Below, piece after piece: positions 54,224 through 62,669 of a stretch of 64,000 nt of DNA. The first letter of the stretch is position 1, and the number at the start of each line of letters is the position of its first letter. The position numbers were made by a program, and so were the translations under genes. Under the pieces are notes generated by a model. That model saw only the letters and a program-made list of their open reading frames with translations, was not told the DNA's origin and searched no databases. The stretch covers positions 62,001 through 126,000 of the forward strand of contig NZ_SUMD01000013.1 of NCBI RefSeq assembly GCF_005049235.1. The letters run 5' to 3'. The stretch comes from Rhodococcus oryzae. Its GTDB lineage: Bacteria; Actinomycetota; Actinomycetes; Mycobacteriales; Mycobacteriaceae.

Positions 54224-54770
54224 GATGAACCTCGTCGAGCGCTATCAGGCGTACCGAGTGCGCCGGTTCCTCGCGAACTCCGAGAAGTGGCGGCACCTAC
54301 TGCCCGGCTGGCGGACCCAGCGCCGACGCCGCATCCTCGTGGTCGCGCTCGCCGTGACCTTCGCCTTCATGCTCGTGGTCGGGGTGCTGTGCCACTTCTT
54401 CGAGCAGGCCCCGCTGCTGTGGCTGCCCGCCTGCCTGCTGTTCTTCCTAGTCTGGCCGTCACTGGCCATCGTCTCGGGCCGTCAGGGCGACGCGCCCGCC
54501 GGAGCCCTGGACGAGTGGGAGGTCCAGCAGCAGAACAGCGCCCGTTCGATCTCCCTGAGCATCACCCAGTGGCTGGTGATGATCCCCGTGATCTACCTGA
54601 CCTACGGCAGTGCCGTCACCGGCGGCACCCACACGACCATGGCCTACACGGGCGGGCTGCTCACCCTCACCATGCTGATGATCGGCGGTTGCCTGCCCAC
54701 GATGATCCTTGCCTGGAGCCGACCCGATCCCGATCCCGAGTCCGACGAATTCCCCATGGAGGCAGCGTGA
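54216..54770 (+). CDS. integral membrane protein of an ABC-exporter cluster
   Basis: A 184-residue protein with four predicted transmembrane helices in two pairs (about 42-62 and 69-87, then 110-130 and 135-160). It has a basic cytoplasmic N-terminus (YQAYRVRRFLANSEKWRHLLPGWRTQRRRR) and an acidic tail. The pattern occurs in XRE-membrane-ABC clusters of actinobacteria, where its role is unknown. AGGAG lies 8 bases before ATG 54216. The ABC ATPase GTG overlaps its stop (GTGA). Confidence 0.8.
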   Translation: MPEMNLVERYQAYRVRRFLANSEKWRHLLPGWRTQRRRRILVVALAVTFAFMLVVGVLCHFFEQAPLLWLPACLLFFLVWPSLAIVSGRQGDAPAGALDEWEVQQQNSARSISLSITQWLVMIPVIYLTYGSAVTGGTHTTMAYTGGLLTLTMLMIGGCLPTMILAWSRPDPDPESDEFPMEAA

Positions 54771-55669
54771 CCGACAGCAACACCCTCACAATCGACCGCA
54801 TCTCCAAGCGCTACGGCGACGTGGTCGCGCTCGACGACCTCAGCTTCGAGGTACGCCAGGGCGAGATCTTCGGATTCGTCGGCAGCAACGGCGCGGGCAA
54901 GACCACCACCATGCGAATCGCGCTCGGAGTGCTGTCCGCCGATTCCGGCGAGGTGCGACTCGGCGGCAGGCCCGTCGACCTGGACGTGCGTCGCACCATC
55001 GGATACATGCCCGAGGAGCGCGGCCTCTACCCGAAGATGAAGGTCGGCGCCCAGCTCTCGTACCTCGCCGAACTGCACGGACTCTCGCGCGCCGAGGCGA
55101 GGTCGGCGGTGGCCCGCTGGACCGAGCGGCTGGGCATCGCCGAGCGCGTCGGTGACACCGTCGACTCGCTGAGCCTGGGCAACCAGCAGCGGGTCCAGCT
55201 GGCCGCGGCACTGGTGCACGACCCGGCCGTGCTGGTCCTGGACGAGCCGTTCTCCGGGCTCGACCCGGTCGCGGTGGACGTGATGAGCGACGTGCTGATC
55301 GAGAAGGCGAAGACCGGGGTGCCGGTCATCTTCTCCAGCCATCAGCTCGACCTCGTGCAACGACTGTGCGACCGCGTCGGCATCATCAAGCACGGCAAGA
55401 TGCGCGCGATCGGCACCGTCGACGAACTGCGCGGCGGCGAGAACACCCAACTCGTCGTGCACGCCCCCGGCGCGGGCGCGGACTGGGCACGGCACCTGAC
55501 AGGGGTGAGCACGGTCAGCCACACCGACGGCCGCACCGTGCTGACGCTCGACCCAGGAGCCGACGACCAGGAGATCCTCGCCGCCGCCCTGAAAACCGGA
55601 CCGGTGCACGAGTTCTCGTTGCACCGCCCGTCCCTCACCGAACTGTTCCGAGAGGTGGTCGCGGCATGA
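54767..55669 (+). CDS. ABC transporter ATP-binding subunit
   Basis: A 300-residue ATPase of the multidrug/Na+ export class (NatA/CcmA-like). It has Walker A GSNGAGKTT near residue 41, signature LSLGNQQR, Walker B VLVLDEPFSGLD, and a C-terminal extension with a beta-rich region (HAPGAGADWARHLT). GTG 54767 overlaps the previous stop. The permease follows with a 4-bp overlap. The pair likely exports a peptide, drug or Na+. Confidence 0.92.
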   Translation: MTDSNTLTIDRISKRYGDVVALDDLSFEVRQGEIFGFVGSNGAGKTTTMRIALGVLSADSGEVRLGGRPVDLDVRRTIGYMPEERGLYPKMKVGAQLSYLAELHGLSRAEARSAVARWTERLGIAERVGDTVDSLSLGNQQRVQLAAALVHDPAVLVLDEPFSGLDPVAVDVMSDVLIEKAKTGVPVIFSSHQLDLVQRLCDRVGIIKHGKMRAIGTVDELRGGENTQLVVHAPGAGADWARHLTGVSTVSHTDGRTVLTLDPGADDQEILAAALKTGPVHEFSLHRPSLTELFREVVAA

Positions 55670-56850
55670 ACACCGCCCGCGCAGTACGCCTGGTCGCCAA
55701 GCGCGAGTTCCTCACCCAGGTCCGCAAGAAGAGCTTCCTGATCAGCAACGTGGTCATCCTGATCGCCATCGTCGGCGGCATCGTCGGGTACTCGATCTTC
55801 TCGGGCGGCGACGACGCCGACCGCGCCGCCATCGGACTGGTCGGGGACCAGTCGCTGTCCCCGGCCCTGGTGGCCGCCGGAGGGCAGGTGGGCACGTCGG
55901 TTGAGGTGTCCGAGATCCCCGACGAACAGACCGCCCGGGATCGCGTCGGCAGCGGTGACCTGGACGTTGCCCTGATCCCGAATCCGGACGGATCCGCCAC
56001 CGCGGTCACCGAATCCGAGATCGATGCCGGGCTGCGCACCGTCGTCGACATCGCGGTCACCGGCCAGGCACAGCAGCGGGCACTGGCGGCCCAGGGCGTC
56101 GACGTCGAGCAACTGAGCGCGGAGATGGGCGCGGCCGTGGTCACGGTGGAGGCGATCGACCCGCCCGACCCCGAGGAGGGCCAGCGCATCGCGATGTCCA
56201 TCGCCGCGGTGACCCTGCTGTACATGCAGATCCTCGGCTTCGGCATGTACGTCGCGATGGGCGTCGTGGAGGAGAAGTCCAGCCGGGTGGTCGAGCTGCT
56301 GCTGTCCACCCTGCGCCCGCTGCAACTGTTGTGGGGCAAGGTCATCGGCATCGGCGCGGTCGGGCTGGTGCAGCTGGCGGCGTACGGTGTCGCGGGGGTC
56401 GGCGCCGGGCTCGCCACCGGCGTCCTGACCGTCACCGGCACCGCGCTCGGCGTGTTCGCGGGCACCCTCGGCTGGTTCGTCCTCGGCTTCACGTTCTTCG
56501 CGGTGCTCTACGCCGCGGCAGGCTCGATGGTCTCGCGCCAGGAGGACGTGAACTCCACGACGATGCCCCTGATGCTGCTGATCATGGCGATGTTCTTCTC
56601 CGCCTTCTCCGCGGTCGGCAACCCGGACGGCACCCTGAGCAACGTGCTGAGCTGGATCCCGCCGTTCTCGGCGATCCTGATGCCGCTGCGGATCGCGGCC
56701 GGGGTGACCGGCCCGGCACAGGTGATCGGCACCATCGCGGCGATGACCGCGGTCACCGTGGCGCTCTCGCTCGTCGCCGCGAGGATCTACCAGCGCTCGA
56801 TCCTGCGGGTCGGCAAGACGGTGTCCTGGCGGGAGGCGTTCGGCCGATAG
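55666..56850 (+). CDS. ABC-2-type (NatB-like) permease
   Basis: A 394-residue permease. It has a first helix at about 24-45 (SFLISNVVILIAIVGGIVGYSIF), a large extracytoplasmic domain of about 150 residues (DRAAIGLVGDQSLS to DPEEGQRIAMS), then five helices and the NatB-typical VMEEKSSRVVE-like motif seen as VEEKSSRVVELLLSTL. It forms the transport complex with the ATPase at 54767-55669. ATG 55666 overlaps the ATPase stop by 4 bp. Confidence 0.92.
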   Translation: MNTARAVRLVAKREFLTQVRKKSFLISNVVILIAIVGGIVGYSIFSGGDDADRAAIGLVGDQSLSPALVAAGGQVGTSVEVSEIPDEQTARDRVGSGDLDVALIPNPDGSATAVTESEIDAGLRTVVDIAVTGQAQQRALAAQGVDVEQLSAEMGAAVVTVEAIDPPDPEEGQRIAMSIAAVTLLYMQILGFGMYVAMGVVEEKSSRVVELLLSTLRPLQLLWGKVIGIGAVGLVQLAAYGVAGVGAGLATGVLTVTGTALGVFAGTLGWFVLGFTFFAVLYAAAGSMVSRQEDVNSTTMPLMLLIMAMFFSAFSAVGNPDGTLSNVLSWIPPFSAILMPLRIAAGVTGPAQVIGTIAAMTAVTVALSLVAARIYQRSILRVGKTVSWREAFGR

Positions 56851-56859
56851 GGTCGGGCC

Positions 56860-58353
56860 ATGACCGTGCGCCTGTCGGCCCAGCAGATCCTGGACCTGGT
56901 ACTCGACTCCGAGAGCTTCGAGCCCTGGGACCGGCCGCCGGTGCCGGTCGAGGCGAACGCCTCCTACCGCGCCGATCTCGACGCGGCCGCCGCCAAGACC
57001 GGCCTGGACGAGTCCGTGATCACCGGGGTCGGGACGGTTCGGGGTCGCCGGGTCGCGGTGATCGCCTGCGAGTTCGGCTTCCTCGCCGGGTCCATCGGCG
57101 TCGCCGCCGCCGAGCGGATCGTCACCGCGATCGAGCGGGCGACCGCCGAACGCCTGCCGCTGCTGGCGTCCCCGACGTCGGGCGGCACCCGGATGCAGGA
57201 GGGCACCCTCGCCTTCGTGCAGATGGTGAAGATCGCGGCGGCGGTCACCGTGCACAAGGCCGCGCACCTGCCGTACCTGGTATACCTGCGCAACCCGACG
57301 ACCGGCGGGGTGTTCGCGTCCTGGGGTTCGCTCGGGCACGTCACGGTCGCCGAGCCGGGCGCGCTGATCGGCTTCCTCGGCCCCCGGGTCTACCAGGCGC
57401 TGTACGGCGAGAAGTTCCCGGAGGGCGTGCAGACCGCCGAGAACCTCTACAACAGCGGCGTCATCGACGGTGTCGTGGCACCGGAGTGGCTGCGGCATCT
57501 GGTTCATCGCGCGTTGCGGGTGATGACCGGCGAGACCGGGCGGTGGCAGGACCCGCATCCCGAGCCCGCCGACATCCCGGACGTGCCCGCCTGGCAGTCG
57601 GTGATGCTCTCGCGCCGGGCCGACCGCCCCGGCATCCGGCAGCTGCTGCGCTACGCGGCCACCGAGCAGATCCCGCTCAGCGGCACCGGACAGGGCGAGG
57701 CGGACCAGACCGTGCTGGTGTCGCTGGCGCGGTTCCGGGGGGCGCCGTGCGTGCTGTTCGGCCAGGACCGCAGCGGTCAGTCCCCGGAACACACGATGGG
57801 ACCGGCCGCGCTCCGCGAGGCGAGGCGGGCGATGAAACTCGCCGAGGAACTTCGGATTCCACTGGTGCTGGTCATCGACACGCTCGGCGCCTCGCTCTCG
57901 AAGGAGGCCGAGGAGAAGGGGCTGGCCCCGGAGATCGCGCGCTGCCTCGCGGACCTGGTCACCCTCGACACGGCCACCGTCTCGGTGCTGCTCGGGCAGG
58001 GCACCGGCGGCGGCGCCCTCGCGCTGCTGCCCGCGGACCGGGTGTTGTCCGCGCAGAACGGCTGGCTCGCACCGCTTCCCCCGGAAGGCGCGAGCGCCAT
58101 TGTGCACCGCGACACCACGCACGCGCCGCAGATGGCCGCCGCTCAGGGAATCCGCTCACTGGACCTGTTGCGGGACGGCATCATCGACGCGATCATCCCG
58201 GAATTGCCCGATGCGGCGGACGAGCCGATCGGATTCTCCAAGCGGGTCGGCGAGGCGATCGCCAGGGAGCTGTCCGGCCTGGTCGATCAGCCCGCGGCGG
58301 ATCGGTACGCGGCTCGGATCGCGCGCTACCGGAACCTGGGCGTGCCGCGCTGA
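56860..58353 (+). CDS. acyl-CoA carboxylase carboxyltransferase subunit, AccD3-like
   Basis: A 497-residue carboxyltransferase with fused beta and alpha halves of the crotonase fold. Visible are the first acyl-CoA region (CEFGFLAGSIGVAAAERIVTAIERA), PTSGGTRMQEGTLAFVQM, and a biotin-side region LGQGTGGGALALLPADRVLS. From memory its length and sequence resemble M. tuberculosis Rv0904c (AccD3), whose partner substrate is unclear. Rv0904c borders EchA6 in that genome, whereas here it is some 18 kb away. No biotin carboxylase subunit is encoded nearby. Confidence 0.87.
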   Translation: MTVRLSAQQILDLVLDSESFEPWDRPPVPVEANASYRADLDAAAAKTGLDESVITGVGTVRGRRVAVIACEFGFLAGSIGVAAAERIVTAIERATAERLPLLASPTSGGTRMQEGTLAFVQMVKIAAAVTVHKAAHLPYLVYLRNPTTGGVFASWGSLGHVTVAEPGALIGFLGPRVYQALYGEKFPEGVQTAENLYNSGVIDGVVAPEWLRHLVHRALRVMTGETGRWQDPHPEPADIPDVPAWQSVMLSRRADRPGIRQLLRYAATEQIPLSGTGQGEADQTVLVSLARFRGAPCVLFGQDRSGQSPEHTMGPAALREARRAMKLAEELRIPLVLVIDTLGASLSKEAEEKGLAPEIARCLADLVTLDTATVSVLLGQGTGGGALALLPADRVLSAQNGWLAPLPPEGASAIVHRDTTHAPQMAAAQGIRSLDLLRDGIIDAIIPELPDAADEPIGFSKRVGEAIARELSGLVDQPAADRYAARIARYRNLGVPR

Positions 58354-58357
58354 GCCG

Positions 58358-59257
58358 TCAGCGATACCCGGTGGTGTCGGCCGGTTTGCCGGGATCCTGG
58401 ACCTCGACCAGGTATCGCCACGCATCGGGCCTGCTGCCGTCGAGATCGGTGAAGCCGTACTCCCGCGCCAGCTGCCCGCTGGAGAGTGACCGCCCGTTCC
58501 AGCGCGCGACATCGGGATCCTGCGCGAGGGCCGCGACCCCCCGGCCGACGTAGCTGGGGCTCTCCGAGATGGCGAAATGCGGGATCCGCTCGGTGGCGTC
58601 GCGCCAGTTCGATTCGGTGACACCGAAGTTGTCGAGCATCATCTCCGAGCGCAGCCAGCCCGGCGTGACCAGGACGGCGGTCGCACCGCGCGGGCCCAAG
58701 TCGTGGGCGAGCGCGAACGCCATCCGGCTGACCGCGGCCTTGGCCAGGTCGTAGAAGAACGACACCCGATAGTTGGCGGCGTTGTACTCGTCGGTCCCGT
58801 CGGTCACCTCGACGACCAGGCCACCCGGGGTCTCCAGGAGGAGCGGGATCGCGAAATGGCTTGTGATGGCGTGGGTGTCGACGCCGAGCCGCAGGTACCG
58901 CAGGCCCACATCGAGGGAGGACTCCCACACCGTCTTGTCCCACTCCATCTCGGTGGCGCCCCAGATGTCGTTGACCAACACGTGCAGGGCGCCCTGCTCG
59001 GCCCGGATCCGCTCCACCAGCGTGCGCACCTCCTCGGGCACCAGATGGTCTACCCGGACCGGGATCCCGCGACCACCCGCGGCGTCCATAAGGGCCGCGG
59101 TCTCCTCGATCGTCTCCGGCCGGTTCATCTCCGACCGCTGCGACCCACTGGTGCGGCCGGTGACGTAGACGGTGGCGCCCGCCGCGCCGAGCTCGGTGGC
59201 GATCCCCCGGCCCGCGCCCCTGGTCGCGCCCGCGACCAGTGCGACCTTCCCGCGCAT
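58358..59257 (-). CDS. short-chain dehydrogenase/reductase with C-terminal extension
   Basis: A 299-residue Rossmann-fold SDR starting VALVAGATRGAGRGIATELG (cofactor motif G-x3-G-x-G near 10-17). The catalytic area holds Tyr and Lys in FFYDLAKAAVSRMAF. The C-terminal RSLSSGQLAREYGFTDLDGSRPDAWRYL is typical of actinobacterial SDRs of the Rv0068-like group with unknown substrate. The ATG at 59257 overlaps the stop of the GOLPH3-like gene (TGATG), so the pair is co-translated. Confidence 0.85.
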   Translation of the reverse strand: MRGKVALVAGATRGAGRGIATELGAAGATVYVTGRTSGSQRSEMNRPETIEETAALMDAAGGRGIPVRVDHLVPEEVRTLVERIRAEQGALHVLVNDIWGATEMEWDKTVWESSLDVGLRYLRLGVDTHAITSHFAIPLLLETPGGLVVEVTDGTDEYNAANYRVSFFYDLAKAAVSRMAFALAHDLGPRGATAVLVTPGWLRSEMMLDNFGVTESNWRDATERIPHFAISESPSYVGRGVAALAQDPDVARWNGRSLSSGQLAREYGFTDLDGSRPDAWRYLVEVQDPGKPADTTGYR

Positions 59258-59934
59258 CAGGAGGCTCCGCCTGCCGCGGTCGCGGGGATGATCACCGCCA
59301 CCACGATCGCCGCGTTCACGGCCTCGACCGTCCTGCGAACGGCTACCCCCGCCCACTCACCGTCGGCGATCTCCTTGGCCCGCTTCTTGATTGCGCGGCG
59401 GTCACCGTCCGTGACGACCTTGGCCGCCGCGTCGACGGCGGAGAGCAGCGAGATCAGCGCGGCGGTCCGCTCGGTCGGGGTGGCGCCGTCCACCAGTGTC
59501 GCGCGTAGCTCGTCGCGGACAGCACGCTCGTGGCTCTCGTCGACCGCGGGCCACACCGTGGTCGGGAAGATCCCGAGCAGCCGCCCCTTCGACTCGCGGA
59601 CCCAGCCCCGCTCCACGATCCGTTGGAGAAGGGCCTCGCGCAGCCGCTGGTCGATCTTCTCGATCGCGCGCTCCGGCTTGAGCGGCTTCGATTCCCGGAT
59701 CCGGGCGCCCGCGCCCGCGAGGATCGGGTCCTCGGGCGGCGCGTCCTCGCTCAGCACCAGCCGGCCCTTCTTCACCTCCTCCCCCTCCCCGGCCGGGTGA
59801 ACCAGGCCGGTCAGCGCGAGTTCGAGGAGGACGGCGCCGGCCAACGCCCTGGGCAGCGCGGTGCCGTCGATCAGCGGCTTGCCGGATTCGTCGTCGAGCA
59901 GGAGCAGGAGCAGATCTTCGGCGAGAAGAGTCAT
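59257..59934 (-). CDS. GOLPH3/Vps74-family (GPP34) protein
   Basis: A 225-residue protein of the GOLPH3/GPP34 fold. The N-terminal LLAEDLLLLLLDDESGKPLIDG and ALAGAVLLELALTGLV form its first helices, and IEKIDQRLREALLQRIVERGWVRESKGRLLGIFPTTVWP is the phosphoinositide-binding region of the eukaryotic family. In bacteria, especially actinobacteria, the function is unknown. It is co-translated with the SDR downstream. The start is ATG 59934. Confidence 0.88.
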   Translation of the reverse strand: MTLLAEDLLLLLLDDESGKPLIDGTALPRALAGAVLLELALTGLVHPAGEGEEVKKGRLVLSEDAPPEDPILAGAGARIRESKPLKPERAIEKIDQRLREALLQRIVERGWVRESKGRLLGIFPTTVWPAVDESHERAVRDELRATLVDGATPTERTAALISLLSAVDAAAKVVTDGDRRAIKKRAKEIADGEWAGVAVRRTVEAVNAAIVVAVIIPATAAGGAS

Positions 59935-59970
59935 GCATCCACGGTACTTCGGATCAGTAGGGTGAGGGCC

Positions 59971-61869
59971 ATGAGCACCGCGGGCGCGTACAGGTCAGCC
60001 ATCGCCGAGAGCACCGCCGACCCGGAGGCCTTCTGGCTCCGGGCCGCGGAGGCCATCGACTGGGACACCGCGCCGACGAGTGCCCTCGACGACTCCGATG
60101 CCCCGATGTACCGCTGGTTTCCCGGCGCAACCCTGAACACCTGCTTCAACGCGCTCGATCGCCACGTCGCCGCCGGTCGCGGCGAGCAGGCGGCGCTGAT
60201 CTACGACTCCGCGATGCTGGGTACGACCCGCACCTACAGCTACGCCGAGATGCTCGACGAGGTATCGCGTTTCGCGGGCGCGCTGGTCGCGCGGGGCGTG
60301 ACGGCGGGCGACCGGGTGATCGTGTACATGCCGATGATCCCGGAGGCCGCGATCGCGATGCTCGCCTGTGCCCGCATCGGCGCGATCCACTCCGTGGTGT
60401 TCGGCGGTTTCGCAGCCGCCGAGTTGGCCGCCCGCATCGACGACGCCGAGCCGAAAGCCCTGATCACCGCCTCCGGCGGACTCGAACCGGGCCGGACCAT
60501 CGAGTACCTGCCGATCGTGGAGCGGGCGCTCGGGTTGACCGCGAACGCACCCGGCACCGTGATCGTCAAGAACCGCGAGCAGATCCCGGGATCGGCGAGC
60601 GACGTCGCGGGCTGGCTGGACTGGGACGCCGCGGTCGCAGCCGCCGAACCGGCGGGCTGCGTGTCGGTCGCCGCGACCGATCCGCTCTACATCCTGTACA
60701 CCTCCGGCACCACCGGAAAGCCGAAGGGTGTGGTCCGCGACAACGGCGGCCACGCGGTCGCGCTGGCCTGGTCGATGCGCAACCTCTACGACATCGGCGC
60801 GGGCCAGGTGATGTGGACGGCCTCCGATGTCGGCTGGGTCGTCGGGCACTCGTACATCGTGTACGGCCCGCTCCTGGTCGGCGCGACGACGGTGCTCTAC
60901 GAGGGCAAGCCGGTCGGAACCCCTGACGCGGGCGCGTTCTGGCGCGTGATCGGCGACCACGAGGTGCGAGCGCTGTTCACCGCGCCGACCGCGATCCGGG
61001 CGATCCGCAAGGTCGATCCGGAGGCGAAAGAGCTTGCACAGTACGACATCTCCTCCCTCGAGACGCTGTTCGCGGCCGGCGAGCGACTCGACCCCGACAC
61101 CTACGAGTGGGCCACCGAGAAGCTCGGCGTCCCGGTGATCGATCACTGGTGGCAGACCGAGACCGGCTGGGCCATCTGCGCGAACCTGCGCGGGCTCGAG
61201 CCGATGCCCATCAAGGCCGGCTCCCCCACCGTGCCGGTGCCCGGCTATCACGTCGAGATCCTGGACGGGGAGGGCGCGCCGCTGCCCGCAGATGCCGAGG
61301 GCAACATCGTCATCACGCTGCCGATGCCACCCGGCACGCTGGCCGGGCTCTGGCGAGACGAGGACCGGTACGTCAAGTCCTACCTGGCGACCTTCCCCGG
61401 CTACTACCTGACCGGCGACTCCGGCTACATCGACTCCGACGGGTACGTGTTCGTGCTCGGTCGCAGCGACGATGTCATCAACGTTGCGGGGCACCGGCTT
61501 TCGACCGGGAGCATGGAGGCCGTTGTCGCCGGACACGCCGCGGTTGCCGAGTGCGCGGTGATCGGGATCAAGGACGAGCTCAAGGGGCAGCGGCCGAGCG
61601 GGTACGTCGTGCTCAAGGCCGGCGCCGACATCGACCCGGAGCAGCTCCGGGTGGAGCTGGTGGCCATGGTCCGCGATCAGATCGGAGCGGTCGCGACCTT
61701 CCGTGACGTGACCGTCGTGCAGGCGCTGCCCAAGACCCGCTCCGGGAAGATCCTGCGCAAGACCATGCGGCAGATCGCCGACCACGACGAGTACACAGTG
61801 CCCTCGACCATCGAGGACCCCGCGGTGCTCGACGCGCTGGCGCGGTTGCTGGGCGGGCAGGACGCCTAG
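59971..61869 (+). CDS. prpE: propionyl-CoA synthetase-like acyl-CoA ligase
   Basis: A 632-residue acyl-AMP-forming ligase. The adenylate motif YTSGTTGKPKG is at about 243-253, and the C-terminal catalytic Lys in RSGKILRK near 593. Length and the ACSS3-type features (TWWQTETG-like WWQTETGW) point to propionyl-CoA or acetyl-CoA synthesis. It makes acyl-CoA from free propionate, which could feed methyl-branched lipids. ATG 59971 is given, and a GTG nine bases upstream is in frame. It is divergent from the GOLPH3-like gene (36-bp gap). Confidence 0.9.
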   Translation: MSTAGAYRSAIAESTADPEAFWLRAAEAIDWDTAPTSALDDSDAPMYRWFPGATLNTCFNALDRHVAAGRGEQAALIYDSAMLGTTRTYSYAEMLDEVSRFAGALVARGVTAGDRVIVYMPMIPEAAIAMLACARIGAIHSVVFGGFAAAELAARIDDAEPKALITASGGLEPGRTIEYLPIVERALGLTANAPGTVIVKNREQIPGSASDVAGWLDWDAAVAAAEPAGCVSVAATDPLYILYTSGTTGKPKGVVRDNGGHAVALAWSMRNLYDIGAGQVMWTASDVGWVVGHSYIVYGPLLVGATTVLYEGKPVGTPDAGAFWRVIGDHEVRALFTAPTAIRAIRKVDPEAKELAQYDISSLETLFAAGERLDPDTYEWATEKLGVPVIDHWWQTETGWAICANLRGLEPMPIKAGSPTVPVPGYHVEILDGEGAPLPADAEGNIVITLPMPPGTLAGLWRDEDRYVKSYLATFPGYYLTGDSGYIDSDGYVFVLGRSDDVINVAGHRLSTGSMEAVVAGHAAVAECAVIGIKDELKGQRPSGYVVLKAGADIDPEQLRVELVAMVRDQIGAVATFRDVTVVQALPKTRSGKILRKTMRQIADHDEYTVPSTIEDPAVLDALARLLGGQDA

Positions 61870-62669
61870 GACGGTCGGGGCGGGCGGGGGACGAAAAACC
61901 CCGTGCGCTCCTGATACTCGGCGTAGCCCGGGCGCTGCGACATCGACTTCTCGAGCAGCCGGGCACCGGTGGCGTACACGAGAAAGTAGGTCATCAGGAC
62001 CGGGGAGGCGATGGTGAGCGGCCCGGGCCAGACGCTCGCGGCGACAAGCCACAGCCCCCACCACACACACGCGTCACCGAAGTAGTTCGGGTGACGGGTC
62101 CATGCCCACAGTCCGACGTCCATGACGCGGCCGCGGTTGGCTGGTTCCGCCTTGAAGCGCTCGAGTTGCCTGTCGCCGACGGCCTCGAACACGAACCCCA
62201 CGACCCACACTGCCGCACCGAGGCCGATGACCGCGACACCGAGCCCATGGGCGGCACCGAGCACCGCGGACAGTTGCAGCGGCAGCGACACGAACCACTG
62301 CGCGGCTCCCTGGGTGAGGAAGATCTTCCGTATGACCACCGCGGTGCGGGAACCCGCCGAGCGGGCCAGCAGTTCCTCGTAGCGGGGGTCCTCGCCGCGC
62401 CCCCTGGACTTGGCGTGCATGTGCCAGCTCAGGCGCAGCCCCCACACTGCGACCAGAAGCACCAGCAGAACCCGGCGCGTCACATCGCCCCCGCCGACCG
62501 TCGCCGCCACCACCGCGACCAGGACGAAGCCAAGGCCCCAGGACACATCGACCACGTTGTAGCGCCCGATCCTGCGGCCGATCGCGAACGTGGCCGCCTG
62601 CAGCAGCACCAACACCAGCAGGCTGGCGACGCTGACCGCGGCAAAACCCGCGGGACCGATGGCGTTCAC
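61866..62669 (-). CDS. DUF1295 membrane protein of the tuberculostearic-acid locus (Rv0446c-like)
   Basis: A 267-residue protein with six or seven transmembrane helices and the DUF1295/steroid 5-alpha-reductase-like core: VDVSWGLGFVLVAV, YEELLARSAG, LWAWTRHPNYFGDACVWWGLWL and the C-terminal RPGYAEYQERTGFFVP. The conserved RHPNYFG motif binds NADPH in relatives. It follows the methyltransferase gene with a 4-bp overlap (GTGA), as in M. tuberculosis Rv0447c-Rv0446c. A role in making 10-methyl fatty acids is likely but unproven for this subunit. Confidence 0.88.
   Translation of the reverse strand: MNAIGPAGFAAVSVASLLVLVLLQAATFAIGRRIGRYNVVDVSWGLGFVLVAVVAATVGGGDVTRRVLLVLLVAVWGLRLSWHMHAKSRGRGEDPRYEELLARSAGSRTAVVIRKIFLTQGAAQWFVSLPLQLSAVLGAAHGLGVAVIGLGAAVWVVGFVFEAVGDRQLERFKAEPANRGRVMDVGLWAWTRHPNYFGDACVWWGLWLVAASVWPGPLTIASPVLMTYFLVYATGARLLEKSMSQRPGYAEYQERTGFFVPRPPRPS

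Noticed and set aside
55342-58122. A 926-residue minus-strand frame opposite the ABC and carboxyltransferase genes.
   Set aside because: Arg/His/Gly-rich low-complexity translation, with no motif and fully antisense to well-supported genes.
59995-62070. A 691-residue minus-strand frame opposite the acyl-CoA synthetase.
   Set aside because: Same antisense pattern. The synthetase on the plus strand has all expected motifs.
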